Shown: positions 53,484 to 62,386 of the stretch, piece after piece
Layout of the letters: every line of letters begins with the position of its first letter
Position numbering within the stretch: position 1 is the first letter of the stretch
Assembly (NCBI RefSeq): GCF_014621695.1
Contig: NZ_CP061281.1
Coordinates: forward strand, 1,488,001-1,552,000
Length of the DNA stretch: 64,000 nucleotides
Origin: Streptomyces xanthii
Lineage (GTDB): Bacteria > Actinomycetota > Actinomycetes > Streptomycetales > Streptomycetaceae
Direction of reading: 5' to 3'
The notes under the pieces: generated by a model
Seen by the model: only the letters and a program-made list of their open reading frames with translations
Told to the model about the DNA's origin: nothing
Databases searched by the model: none
Made by a program: the position numbers and the translations under genes

Positions 53484-55418
53484 ATGTGTGGCATCGCAGG
53501 GACGTACCGGTGGCCGGACGGGAAGCTCGTGACCGACCGGCTCACCGACACGCTCGCCCACCGCGGCCCGGACGGTTCGGGCCGGTACAGCCATCAGGCC
53601 GGTGACGGCGAGGTGCACCTCGGGCACCGCCGGCTGTCCATCATCGACCTGTCGGAGACCGGGACCCAGCCGATGGTCTCGGACGGCCTCGTGCTCACGT
53701 ACAACGGCGAGCTGTACAACGCGCCGGAGCTGCGGGCCGAGCTGGCGGCGGGCGGGGTGCGGTTCCGCGGCACCTCCGACACCGAGGTGCTCCTGGAGGC
53801 GTGGCGGCGCTGGGGCACGGACTGTCTGCCCCGGCTGCGCGGCATGTTCGCGTTCGGCGTCTTCGACGAGCGCACGGGCGAACTGGTGCTGGCCCGCGAC
53901 CAGTTGGGCATCAAGCCGCTGTTCCTGCTCCGGCGCGGCGAGGGCCTCGTGTTCGCCTCCGAGCTGAAGGCGCTCGCCGCGGCGACCGGCGGCTCCCTGG
54001 AGGTGGACCCCGGGGCGCTCGTCGCCTCGCTGCTCTACTACTGGGTGCCGGACTCGCGGTGCGCGTTCCGCGAGGCGGAGAAGCTACCGCCGGGGAGCTG
54101 GCTGCGGGTGCGGCCGGACGGGCGCACGGAGCGCGGCCGGTACTGGCACCTCAAGGAGGTCGCCGCCGAGGGACAGGAGCGGGCCCGAAGCGGTGAACTC
54201 CCGGATCTGGCCGCGATCGTGGAGGAGTCGACGCGGCGCCATCTGCTCTCGGACGTGCCGGTGGCGACGTTCCTCTCCGGGGGCCTGGACTCCAGCTGGC
54301 TGACCGCGCTCGCGGCCCGGCATCAGCCCGGGATCTCCGCTTACACGATCGGGTTCCGCGCGGAGGACGCCCGGTTCGAGGCCATGCCCGACGATCTGCG
54401 CTACGCCCGGCAGGTCGCCGCCCGGTTCGGGGTCGATCTGCACGAGATCGAGATCGCCCCGGACGTGCTCGACCTGCTGCCCCGGATGACGTACCACCTG
54501 GACGAGCCGATCGGTGATCCGGCCGCGATCAACACGTATCTGATCTGCTCGGCGGCCCGGGAGGCCGGGGTCAAGGTGATGCTGTCCGGGATGGGGGCCG
54601 ACGAGCTGTTCGCCGGGTACCGCAAGCATCTGGCGAACCTGCTGGCGCTGCGCTACCAGCGGGTGCCGCGGCCGGTGCGGCGCGGTGTGTCGGCGGTCGT
54701 GGACCGGCTGCCGGTCGCCACGTCCCGCCGGGGCCTGCGCTCGGTGCGGTTCGCGAAGCGGTTCCTGTCCTTCGCGGAGCTGCCGGAGGAGACCGCGTTC
54801 CGGCGCAGCTACACGATGTACGACCGGGGCGAGCTGCTCGACCTGGTCGATCCGGACCTGGCCGGGACGGTCGAGGACGTGCTGACCGAGCACGCGGACG
54901 TGTACCGGGACAACGAGCTCGACGACTTCGTGAACCGCATGTGCCTGGGCGACGCGCGGATGTTCCTGCCGGGCCTCAACCTGGCGTACACGGACCGCTC
55001 CAGCATGGCCGCGTCGACCGAGGTGCGGGTCCCGTACGTGGACGTGGAGGTCGTGAGGGCGGCGTTCGCGGTGCCCGGCGACCGCAAGATCGTGGGCCGG
55101 CAGGGCAAGGCGGTGCTCAAGGAGGCGGCGACCTCGATCCTGCCGCGGGAGATCGTGTACCGGCCCAAGGGCCTGTTCAGCGCGCCGCTGCGGGCCTGGA
55201 TGAGCCGCGATCTGGCGCCGCTGGTGCGCGAGGTGGTGCACGACGGGGAGCTGGTGCGCTCCGGGTTCCTGCGCCGCGAGGCCTTGCAGCGGCTGGTCGC
55301 CGAGGACGCCTCGGGGCAGCGGGACCACTCCAAGCACCTGTGGCACGTACTGACGCTGGAGCACTGGTACCGGAGCGCGACCACCGGGGCGGGGCGGGAC
55401 ACACACATGGCCGCTTAG
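53484..55418 (+). CDS. asparagine-synthase-type glutamine amidotransferase (644 aa)
   Basis: AsnB-like enzyme. Cys2 after the initiator Met is the glutaminase nucleophile (MCGIAGTYRWPDGK), with RHRGPDGSG-like AHRGPDGSGRY, GHRRLSIIDLSETGTQPM and YNGELYNAPELRAEL. The synthetase half has the ATP-pyrophosphatase P-loop FLSGGLDSSWLTALAA and MLSGMGADELFAGYRKH. In sugar clusters such proteins often amidate a uronic acid instead of making asparagine. With an AlgD-like dehydrogenase upstream, a mannuronamide is the natural guess. AGGAGG lies 10 nt before ATG 53484. Confidence 0.92.
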   Translation: MCGIAGTYRWPDGKLVTDRLTDTLAHRGPDGSGRYSHQAGDGEVHLGHRRLSIIDLSETGTQPMVSDGLVLTYNGELYNAPELRAELAAGGVRFRGTSDTEVLLEAWRRWGTDCLPRLRGMFAFGVFDERTGELVLARDQLGIKPLFLLRRGEGLVFASELKALAAATGGSLEVDPGALVASLLYYWVPDSRCAFREAEKLPPGSWLRVRPDGRTERGRYWHLKEVAAEGQERARSGELPDLAAIVEESTRRHLLSDVPVATFLSGGLDSSWLTALAARHQPGISAYTIGFRAEDARFEAMPDDLRYARQVAARFGVDLHEIEIAPDVLDLLPRMTYHLDEPIGDPAAINTYLICSAAREAGVKVMLSGMGADELFAGYRKHLANLLALRYQRVPRPVRRGVSAVVDRLPVATSRRGLRSVRFAKRFLSFAELPEETAFRRSYTMYDRGELLDLVDPDLAGTVEDVLTEHADVYRDNELDDFVNRMCLGDARMFLPGLNLAYTDRSSMAASTEVRVPYVDVEVVRAAFAVPGDRKIVGRQGKAVLKEAATSILPREIVYRPKGLFSAPLRAWMSRDLAPLVREVVHDGELVRSGFLRREALQRLVAEDASGQRDHSKHLWHVLTLEHWYRSATTGAGRDTHMAA

Positions 55419-55472
55419 CGGGACCTCGCAGGGCGCTGTTCGACAACTGGGCTGGAAACAAGGGGACTTCGA

Positions 55473-57662
55473 GTGAAGCAGGTTGTGCAGAACTACAAGA
55501 GCGGCGAGCTGGCGCTGCTCGACGTGCCGGTGCCGGGGTGCAAGCCGGGCGGGGTGCTGGTCCGCAGCGCCTTCTCGCTGATCTCGACCGGTACGGAGCT
55601 CATGAAGGTGTCCGAGGCCGGCATGTCGATGGTGGGCAAGGCCCGCTCGCGCCCCGACCAGGTGGCCAAGGTGATGCAGAGCGTGGCCACCAACGGGGTG
55701 CCCGCGACGTACCGCAAGGTGATGGGCAAGCTGGACTCCTACACGCCGCTGGGCTATTCGCTGTGCGGGGTGGTGGAGCAGGTCGGAGCGGGTGTCGACG
55801 ACGTGGCGGTCGGTGACCTGGTGGCCTGCGCGGGCAACGAGCACGCGCTGCACGCCGAGCTGAACTGGGTGCCGAAGAACCTGTACTCCCGGGTGCCGGA
55901 CGGTCTCGCGCCGCGTCACGCCGCGTTCGGCACCGTCGGTTCGATCGCCCTTCAGGGCGTGCGACAGGGCGAGCCGCAGCTCGGGGAGACGGCCCTGGTC
56001 ATCGGGCTCGGCCTGATCGGGCAGCTCGTGGTGCAGCTGCTCACCGCCTCCGGGGTCCGCGTGGTCGGCGTCGACCCGGACCCGGTGCGCTGCGAGCTGG
56101 CCGAGCGGCTCGGCGCGGCGGCCTGCGGCGATCCCGAGTCGGCGGCCGTGACGGCGGCCGTCGCCGAACTCACCGACGGGCACGGCGTGGACCAGGTGTA
56201 TCTGGCGGCCGGCGGCGGCAGCAACCAGCCGGTGGAGCTGGCCGCGCGCCTGGCCCGGGACCGCGGCCGGGTCGTCGACATCGGCAAGTGCCGCCTCGAC
56301 CTGCCGTGGAACGCGTACTACGAGAAGGAGCTCGACGTCCGCTTCTCGCGCAGCTACGGGCCGGGGCGCTACGACCCGGAGTACGAGCTGGAGGGGCGGG
56401 ACTACCCGATCGGCTACGTGCGCTGGACCGAGCGCCGCAACCTGGCGTGCTTCCTCGACCTCATGGCCCGCGGCCGCGTCGACGTGGAGCCGCTCATCTC
56501 GCACGTCGCCGGCTTCGGCGAGGCCGTCGAGACGTACCGGAGCCTGAAGGAGGGCGAGCTGAAGGCCGTCGCGGTGCTGTTCGAGTACCCCGGCCCGGCG
56601 GACGCGGCCGAGGCGCCGGAGGTGAGCGTGCCCACCGTGACCGTGAAGCACAGTCCGGTGCGGGCCGCCGTGACGCCCGTACGCGTGGCGTTCGTCGGGG
56701 CGGGCAACTACGCGACGTCGATGCTGCTGCCGCACCTGGCGGGCCGCGACGGCGTCGAACTGTCGACGGTCGTCACCACGACGGCGCTGTCCGCGGCCAA
56801 CGCGCAGCACAAGTTCGGCTTCCACCGGGCGACGACGGACCTGGACGCCGTGCTCGGCGACAAGGACATCGACGCGGTGTTCGTGGTGACACGGCACAGC
56901 TCGCACGCCGAGCTGACCCGCAGGGCACTGCTCGCGGGCAAGGCCGTGTTCGTGGAGAAGCCCCTCGCCCTGTCCGAGGAGGAGCTGGCGGATGTCCTGA
57001 AGGCGGTCGAGGAGTCGGGCAACGACCGGCTCCAGGTCGGCTTCAACCGCCGCTTCGCGCCGCTGCTCCAGGAGGCCCGGCAGCGCTTCGGCGAGCGGAC
57101 GGGCCCGGCGAGCCTGCGCTATCTGGTGAACGCGGGCCGGCTCGACCACGGCAGCTGGTACCTGCGCCAGGGGACGGAGGGGTCCCGGTTCGCGGGCGAG
57201 GGCGGGCACTTCGTCGACACGGCGAGCTGGCTGCTCGGCGCCGACCCGGTGTCCGTGTACGCGACGGCGTCCTCCGGCGAGGAGGACCTCCAGGTGCTGC
57301 TGCGCTACCCGGACGGCTCGACCGCCACGATCAGCTACGTCACGACGGGCGCCCCGGGCTTCCCCAAGGAGACCCTCGACCTGGTCGCGGACGGCAAGGT
57401 GCTGCGGCTCGACGACTTCGTGCGGGCCTCGGTGTATTTCGGGACAAGCACAGCCGGGCGCAAGCGGTGGGTCAGTTCGCGGCTGCCGAAGGCGCGGGAC
57501 AAGGGGCAGGAGGCCGAACTGGCCGCGTTCGTCCGGGCCGTGCGCTCCGGCGGGCCGATGCCGGTGCCGCTGGAGTCCCTCGTCGCCACGACGGCGGCCA
57601 CCCTCGCGGTGCGCACGGGACTGGCCGCGGGCGCACCGGTGACGCTGGCGAGGCAGCCATGA
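55473..57662 (+). CDS. two-domain oxidoreductase: MDR-type dehydrogenase fused to Gfo/Idh/MocA domain (729 aa)
   Basis: Residues 1-370 are a medium-chain dehydrogenase: MKQVVQNYKSGELALLDVPVPG, GYSLCGVVEQVGAGVDDVAVGDLVAC and the nucleotide fold ALVIGLGLIGQLVVQLL. Residues 395-729 are a Gfo/Idh/MocA enzyme: VRVAFVGAGNYATSMLLPHLAG, VFVEKPLALSEEEL (EKP motif) and GEGGHFVDTASWLLG (GGHxxD). Such fusions are common in exopolysaccharide loci; they probably make an unusual sugar. GTG 55473 follows AAGGGGA. It overlaps the heparinase-family gene by 4 bp (ATGA). Confidence 0.9.
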   Translation: MKQVVQNYKSGELALLDVPVPGCKPGGVLVRSAFSLISTGTELMKVSEAGMSMVGKARSRPDQVAKVMQSVATNGVPATYRKVMGKLDSYTPLGYSLCGVVEQVGAGVDDVAVGDLVACAGNEHALHAELNWVPKNLYSRVPDGLAPRHAAFGTVGSIALQGVRQGEPQLGETALVIGLGLIGQLVVQLLTASGVRVVGVDPDPVRCELAERLGAAACGDPESAAVTAAVAELTDGHGVDQVYLAAGGGSNQPVELAARLARDRGRVVDIGKCRLDLPWNAYYEKELDVRFSRSYGPGRYDPEYELEGRDYPIGYVRWTERRNLACFLDLMARGRVDVEPLISHVAGFGEAVETYRSLKEGELKAVAVLFEYPGPADAAEAPEVSVPTVTVKHSPVRAAVTPVRVAFVGAGNYATSMLLPHLAGRDGVELSTVVTTTALSAANAQHKFGFHRATTDLDAVLGDKDIDAVFVVTRHSSHAELTRRALLAGKAVFVEKPLALSEEELADVLKAVEESGNDRLQVGFNRRFAPLLQEARQRFGERTGPASLRYLVNAGRLDHGSWYLRQGTEGSRFAGEGGHFVDTASWLLGADPVSVYATASSGEEDLQVLLRYPDGSTATISYVTTGAPGFPKETLDLVADGKVLRLDDFVRASVYFGTSTAGRKRWVSSRLPKARDKGQEAELAAFVRAVRSGGPMPVPLESLVATTAATLAVRTGLAAGAPVTLARQP

Positions 57663-59590
57663 CGATGAGCGCGGGCTGGTACCTGCGGCGGCTGTCCCGG
57701 ATGGACCCGCGGGAGGTCGCGGGCCGGGCCGGCGACGCCGTGCGCCGTCGGCGGTGGCGGTCGGCGCCGCCCGAGGCCCCGGCCGTGTCCGGCGCCCGGT
57801 TCACCGCCGTGCTGCCCGCCGGGGCGCTCGCCGACGTGGCGCCGGACGCCGTGAAGCGGCTCGTCGCCGAGGCGGACCGGCTGATGGACGGGCACGCCGA
57901 GTTCTTCGGCGTGGTCCGCGACGACCTGGCGGACCCGGACTGGATGTTCGACCCGAAGACCGGTCGCCGGGCTCCCGCGGGCTACGCGTTCGACGTGCCG
58001 TACCGGGACGAGGACGCGGTCGGTGACATCAAGCAGATCTGGGAGCCGTCCCGGCACCAGTACCTGACGGTGCTGGCCGCCGCGTACGCGCTGACCGGCG
58101 ACGAGCGGTACGCCGAACGCGTCGCGGAGCACCTGCGGTCGTGGTGGGCGGGCAACGCGCCGCTGCGCGGGGTGCACTGGGTCAGCGGCATCGAGCTGGG
58201 CATCCGGCTCCTGTCATGGGTGTGGGTGCGCCGGCTGCTCGACGGCTGGGCGGGCGCGCCCGCCCTGTTCGAGCACAACCCGGTGGCCCTGCACCAGATC
58301 TGGCACCACCAGCACTGGCTGGCGTCGTTCCCGAGCCGCGGCTCGTCGGCGAACAACCACGTGATCGCGGAGGCCGCCGGGCAGTCCGCCGCGGCCTGCG
58401 CCTTCGACTGGTTCCCGGAGTCGGTGCGGTGGCGCACCGACGCGCTGCGTCTGCTCGACCGGCAGCTGCGGGCCAACACGTTCGGCTCGGGGCTCAACAG
58501 GGAGCTGGCCACCGAGTACCACGGTCTGGTCCTCGAACTCGGCCTCGCGGCGGTGGCCGAGGCGGACGCCGCGGGCGCGGCGGTCCCCGCCACGACGCGG
58601 CTCGTGCTGCTGCGGATGACGGACGCGCTCGCGGCCGTCGTGGACGAGCGGCTGCGGCCCCCGCGCCAGGGCGACGCGGACGACGGGCACGGTCTGGTCC
58701 TGGACGGCGCGGACACCGGCCGCTGGGGCTCGCTGCTCACCACCGGCGCCACCGTGTTCGGCCGCCTCGACTGGTGGCCCGAGGTCACCGGCACCGACGT
58801 GCGCACCCCGCTGCTCACCGCGCTGCTGCGGCCGGGCGCGCCCGCCGTGGCCCGCCCCGACCGCCGTCCGGCGCACTTCGCGGACGCGGGCCTCACCGTG
58901 CTGCGCGGCGCGGACGGGATCTGGTGCCGGTGCGACGGGGGGCCGCACGGCTTCCTGTCGATCGCCGCGCACGCCCACGCGGACGCGCTGTCGGTGGAGG
59001 TCCGCCACCAGGGCGTCGACGTGCTCGCCGACCCGGGGACGTACTGCTACCACGGTCAGCCCGAGTGGCGGAGCTACTTCCGCTCGACGCTCGGCCACAA
59101 CACGCTGGAGCTGGACGGCGCCGACCAGTCGGTGTCCGGCGGCCCGTTCCTGTGGACCCGGCACGCGACGAGCCGCGTCCTGCGCGCGACAGGGTCCCGC
59201 TGGTGCGCCGAGCACGAGGGCTACGAGGGGTCCGTGCACCGGCGCCGCGTCGAACTGGACGAGGAATCACAGGAGTTGACGATCGTCGACGAGGTCCGCG
59301 GCGGCCCGCGCCGGGACGTGCGCCTCGCGTTCCACCTCGGCCCCGCGATCACCGCCGAACTGGAGGGGAACCGCGCCGTGCTCACCTGGACGCGCGACGG
59401 CGAGGACCGCCGCGCCGTGCTCGACCTGCCGGGGCGGCTGTCCTGGCGGGCGCACCGCGGCGAGAGCACGCCGCCGCTCGGCTGGTACTCCGCCGGGTTC
59501 GGGCGCAAGGAGCCCGCGACGACGCTCGTCGGCACCGGATCCACCGACGGCACGGAGGGTTTCACCACCGTGCTCGGATTCCGCGGCTAG
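57659..59590 (+). CDS. heparinase II/III-family protein, putative uronic-polymer lyase (643 aa)
   Basis: N-terminal alpha-toroid (WYLRRLSRMDPREVAGR ... ISGIELGIRLLSW-like VSGIELGIRLLSWVWVRRLL ... SSANNHVIAEAAGQSAAACAF, with the NNH catalytic stretch), then the beta-sandwich Hepar_II_III domain (HGFLSIAAHAHADALSVEVRHQGVDVLADPGTYCYHG, RSTLGHNTLELDG). Members cleave heparin, alginate or related uronate polymers by beta-elimination; others in polysaccharide loci lack proof of lyase activity. No signal peptide is visible, which is odd for a polymer lyase. The start overlaps the preceding stop. Confidence 0.87.
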   Translation: MTMSAGWYLRRLSRMDPREVAGRAGDAVRRRRWRSAPPEAPAVSGARFTAVLPAGALADVAPDAVKRLVAEADRLMDGHAEFFGVVRDDLADPDWMFDPKTGRRAPAGYAFDVPYRDEDAVGDIKQIWEPSRHQYLTVLAAAYALTGDERYAERVAEHLRSWWAGNAPLRGVHWVSGIELGIRLLSWVWVRRLLDGWAGAPALFEHNPVALHQIWHHQHWLASFPSRGSSANNHVIAEAAGQSAAACAFDWFPESVRWRTDALRLLDRQLRANTFGSGLNRELATEYHGLVLELGLAAVAEADAAGAAVPATTRLVLLRMTDALAAVVDERLRPPRQGDADDGHGLVLDGADTGRWGSLLTTGATVFGRLDWWPEVTGTDVRTPLLTALLRPGAPAVARPDRRPAHFADAGLTVLRGADGIWCRCDGGPHGFLSIAAHAHADALSVEVRHQGVDVLADPGTYCYHGQPEWRSYFRSTLGHNTLELDGADQSVSGGPFLWTRHATSRVLRATGSRWCAEHEGYEGSVHRRRVELDEESQELTIVDEVRGGPRRDVRLAFHLGPAITAELEGNRAVLTWTRDGEDRRAVLDLPGRLSWRAHRGESTPPLGWYSAGFGRKEPATTLVGTGSTDGTEGFTTVLGFRG

Positions 59591-59599
59591 GGGGCGCGC

Positions 59600-61138
59600 G
59601 TGGCGATCAGGAGGAGGCACTGGGCGGGGGCGGCGGCAGCGCTGGCGCTGGTCCTGCCGGCCACCGCCGGGTGCACGAGCTCGCCGGACGCGTCGGCGAA
59701 GCCGGGTGGCGCGCCCACCACCTCGGGGACTGCGGCCACGACCGTGGCCCGGGTGTGCGCCGCCCCGGCGGACGGGCCCGGGAAGGCTCCCGAGGGCGCG
59801 GTCACCGTCGACCCGAAGGTGGTCGGCGATCTGGCGGCGAAGACGAAGAAGAGCCCGCCGAACACGACGTTCTGGCTGCGGCCCGGCACGCACCGGCTGG
59901 ACCCGGACCGGTTCGCGCAGGTCATCCCGAAGAAGGGGGACCGCTTCGTGGGGGCGCCCGGCGCGGTGCTCGACGGCGGGAAGAAGAACCAGTACGCGTT
60001 CGGCGGCACCGCCGCCGACGTGACGATCAGCCACCTCACCGTGCAGGGCTTCGTCGCGCCGCCGGACGAGGGCGTGGTCAACCACGACTCGGGCGACGGG
60101 TGGGTGATCGAGCACTCCACGATCCAGCGGAACTCCGGCGCCGGTCTCATGGCCGGGGCCCGCCAGCAGGTCCGCGCCAACTGCCTGCGGGACAACGGCC
60201 AGTACGGCATGAACGCCTACAAGTCGAAGGGCCGGATCAAGGGCCTGGTCGTCGAGGGCAACGAGATCGTCGGCAACAACACGGGCGACTGGGAGAAGAA
60301 GCGGGAGGGCTGCGGCTGCACCGGCGGCATCAAGTTCTGGGCCGTGGACGGTGCCGACGTGCGGGGCAACTGGGTGCACGACAACCGGGGCACCGGCCTG
60401 TGGGCGGACACGAACAACAACGACTTCCGCATCGAGGACAACGTGCTCGAGGCGAACGACGGCGCCGCGCTGATCTACGAGACGAGCTACAACGCGGTCG
60501 TCCGCAACAACACGATCCGGCGGAACAACTGGGTCGAGGGCCGCGAGCGGGCCGACGAGGGCGACAGCTTCCCGTTCGCGACGGTCTATCTGTCCGAGTC
60601 GGGCGGCGAGCCCCGGGTCCCGGCCCGCACGGACAAGATCGAGATCTACGGGAACGTGCTGGAGGACAACTGGTCCGGGATCACCCTGTGGGAGAACGCG
60701 GACCGGTTCTGCAACAGCCCGGCCAACACCTCGTCCGGCGACTGCACCCTGCTCGTGCCGAAGACCTCGCGCTGCTCCGCGCCCGCGATCGCGAAGGAGC
60801 CGCTGTACTCCGACTGCCGGTGGAGGACCCAGCGGGTCGACATCCACGACAACCGCTTCGTGCTCGACCCGAAGGTCGTCAAGTGCAGGACGGAGTGCGG
60901 CCGCATGGCGGTCCTCGCCAACTACGGCACCTATCCCGACTGGTCGCCGTACAAGGGCGAGAAGGTCGCCGAGGCGATCACCGGCAAGCAGCACAACCGC
61001 TGGTACGACAACGACTACCGCGGCCCGTGGAGCTTCGTCGCCCACGACCCGAGCCGGACGCTCGACTTCAAGGAGTGGCAGGCGGGGCCGTACCGGCAGG
61101 ACGCGGGCAGCACACTGCGCGTACGGGACGGTGACTGA
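59600..61138 (+). CDS. beta-helix lipoprotein, possible polysaccharide epimerase or lyase (512 aa)
   Basis: Secreted lipoprotein: MAIRRRHWAGAAAALALVLPATAGC ends in a lipobox Cys (residue 25). After a Ser/Thr/Pro linker comes a right-handed parallel beta-helix with repeated N-rich turns: DVTISHLTVQGF, WVIEHSTIQRNSGAGL, LVVEGNEIVGNNTGDW, FRIEDNVLEANDGAAL and VVRNNTIRRNN. Such folds include alginate C5-epimerases (AlgG, AlgE), pectate lyases and related enzymes; Cys pairs late in the protein may form disulfides. It lies 9 bp after the heparinase-family gene. Function in editing the cluster polymer is inferred. Confidence 0.8.
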   Translation: MAIRRRHWAGAAAALALVLPATAGCTSSPDASAKPGGAPTTSGTAATTVARVCAAPADGPGKAPEGAVTVDPKVVGDLAAKTKKSPPNTTFWLRPGTHRLDPDRFAQVIPKKGDRFVGAPGAVLDGGKKNQYAFGGTAADVTISHLTVQGFVAPPDEGVVNHDSGDGWVIEHSTIQRNSGAGLMAGARQQVRANCLRDNGQYGMNAYKSKGRIKGLVVEGNEIVGNNTGDWEKKREGCGCTGGIKFWAVDGADVRGNWVHDNRGTGLWADTNNNDFRIEDNVLEANDGAALIYETSYNAVVRNNTIRRNNWVEGRERADEGDSFPFATVYLSESGGEPRVPARTDKIEIYGNVLEDNWSGITLWENADRFCNSPANTSSGDCTLLVPKTSRCSAPAIAKEPLYSDCRWRTQRVDIHDNRFVLDPKVVKCRTECGRMAVLANYGTYPDWSPYKGEKVAEAITGKQHNRWYDNDYRGPWSFVAHDPSRTLDFKEWQAGPYRQDAGSTLRVRDGD

Positions 61139-61139
61139 G

Positions 61140-62384
61140 ATGGACGGCGCCGCCGCGACACGCGCGCCCCGCACCGTCGGGGTCGTGTGGGGACTCCTCG
61201 TCCTCAACACGCTGGGCTCCGCCGGGGCCGTGACGATCGTCCCGCTGCCCCGCTCGGTCATCCAGGTCGTCACGATGGGGGCGCTGGTCGGCGCGTTCGC
61301 GCTGGCGCTCGCGGTCAACCTGCGGCTGCGCGTGCGGCCCAGCGCCTACGTGCTGCTGCTCTCGCTCCTGGTCGTGGCGAGCGTCATCGCGAGCGTGAAC
61401 CTGGAGGCCGGCCTCGGCGCGCTGTTCCGCTGCGCCCGCCTCGCGCTGTTCGTCAGCACGCTGTGGCTGCTGAGCCGCTGGTGGGACGGCGGCCTGACGT
61501 TCGTACGGCACCACATCCGGATGTACTTCTTCGTCCTCGGCTCGGTCGCGGCCGGCCTCGCGGTCTCGCCGGGGGCGGCCCTGCCCGACCTGTACGGGGG
61601 CCGGCTGGTCGGCGCGCTGTGGCCGCTCACCCCGCCGCAGATCGGCCAGTACGCGGCGGTGATCATCGGGCTGACGGTGCTGCTGGTGCTGGGCCGCAGG
61701 ACGGACCGGGCGAGCGCGGTCGTCGTCATCGTGCCGTCCCTCGTGCTGCTCGCCCTGACCCACACCCGTACCGCGACGCTCGGCCTGATCATCGGGCTCG
61801 TGCTGGCGATCGGCTCGCTCTTCCTGACGAGCGCGGCGGCCCGCCGGTTCTTCGGCTGGGCGGTGGTCTGCGCGACGGTCGGCGCCGTCGCCTTCGCCTC
61901 CGCGCTCCAGTCCTGGTTCCTGCGCGGCCAGACCGAGGAGAACTTCTCCAGCCTGACGGGGCGGGCCAAGGTCTGGGACGCGCTGCTCGCCGCGCCCCGG
62001 ACCACCTCGGAGCAGGTGTTCGGGATGGGCCTCGGCGACAAGTCGTTCGGCGGGCTGCCGATCGACAACAGCTGGCTGGCGGTCTACAACGAGCAGGGCC
62101 TGATCGGGGTGACCCTCGTCGCGGCCGTCGTCCTCGTGCTCGGCGGCGTCGCGCTGCTGCGGCCGCCGTCGCTCCAGCGGGCCTGCGCGATCTTCCTCAT
62201 CAGCTACTGCGGGATCGCCTCGTACACCGAGGCGGGCCTCGGCGACGCCTCGCCGTACCTGCTGCACCTGGCCGTCGCCGCCTCCCTGCTGGCGGTGCCC
62301 GCACAGGCCGCGCCGGTGCCGTCGCCCGACGTCCCCCGGCGCCGCACAGCGCGCCGCGCGCCCCGCCGTTCGGAGGTGTCCTGA
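61140..62384 (+). CDS. O-antigen ligase/Wzy-like polymerase (414 aa)
   Basis: Polytopic membrane protein with about 10-11 hydrophobic segments. The large loop and conserved end (GRAKVWDALLAAPRTTSEQVFGMGLGDKSF ... DNSWLAVYNEQGLIGVTLVAAVV) match the Wzy_C/O-antigen ligase type, whose Arg residues bind lipid-linked repeats. It would polymerise the repeat units outside the membrane. ATG 61140 has GGGACGG 8 nt upstream; GTG 61131, overlapping the lipoprotein end, is an alternative adding three residues. A Wzx flippase is not seen in the window. Confidence 0.85.
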   Translation: MDGAAATRAPRTVGVVWGLLVLNTLGSAGAVTIVPLPRSVIQVVTMGALVGAFALALAVNLRLRVRPSAYVLLLSLLVVASVIASVNLEAGLGALFRCARLALFVSTLWLLSRWWDGGLTFVRHHIRMYFFVLGSVAAGLAVSPGAALPDLYGGRLVGALWPLTPPQIGQYAAVIIGLTVLLVLGRRTDRASAVVVIVPSLVLLALTHTRTATLGLIIGLVLAIGSLFLTSAAARRFFGWAVVCATVGAVAFASALQSWFLRGQTEENFSSLTGRAKVWDALLAAPRTTSEQVFGMGLGDKSFGGLPIDNSWLAVYNEQGLIGVTLVAAVVLVLGGVALLRPPSLQRACAIFLISYCGIASYTEAGLGDASPYLLHLAVAASLLAVPAQAAPVPSPDVPRRRTARRAPRRSEVS

Positions 62385-62386
62385 TC

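Noticed and set aside
53018..53551. Minus-strand Arg/Ala-rich frames across the exopolysaccharide cluster, for example 54084-57209
   Set aside because: All lie opposite well-supported plus-strand genes with clear domains; typical antisense shadows.
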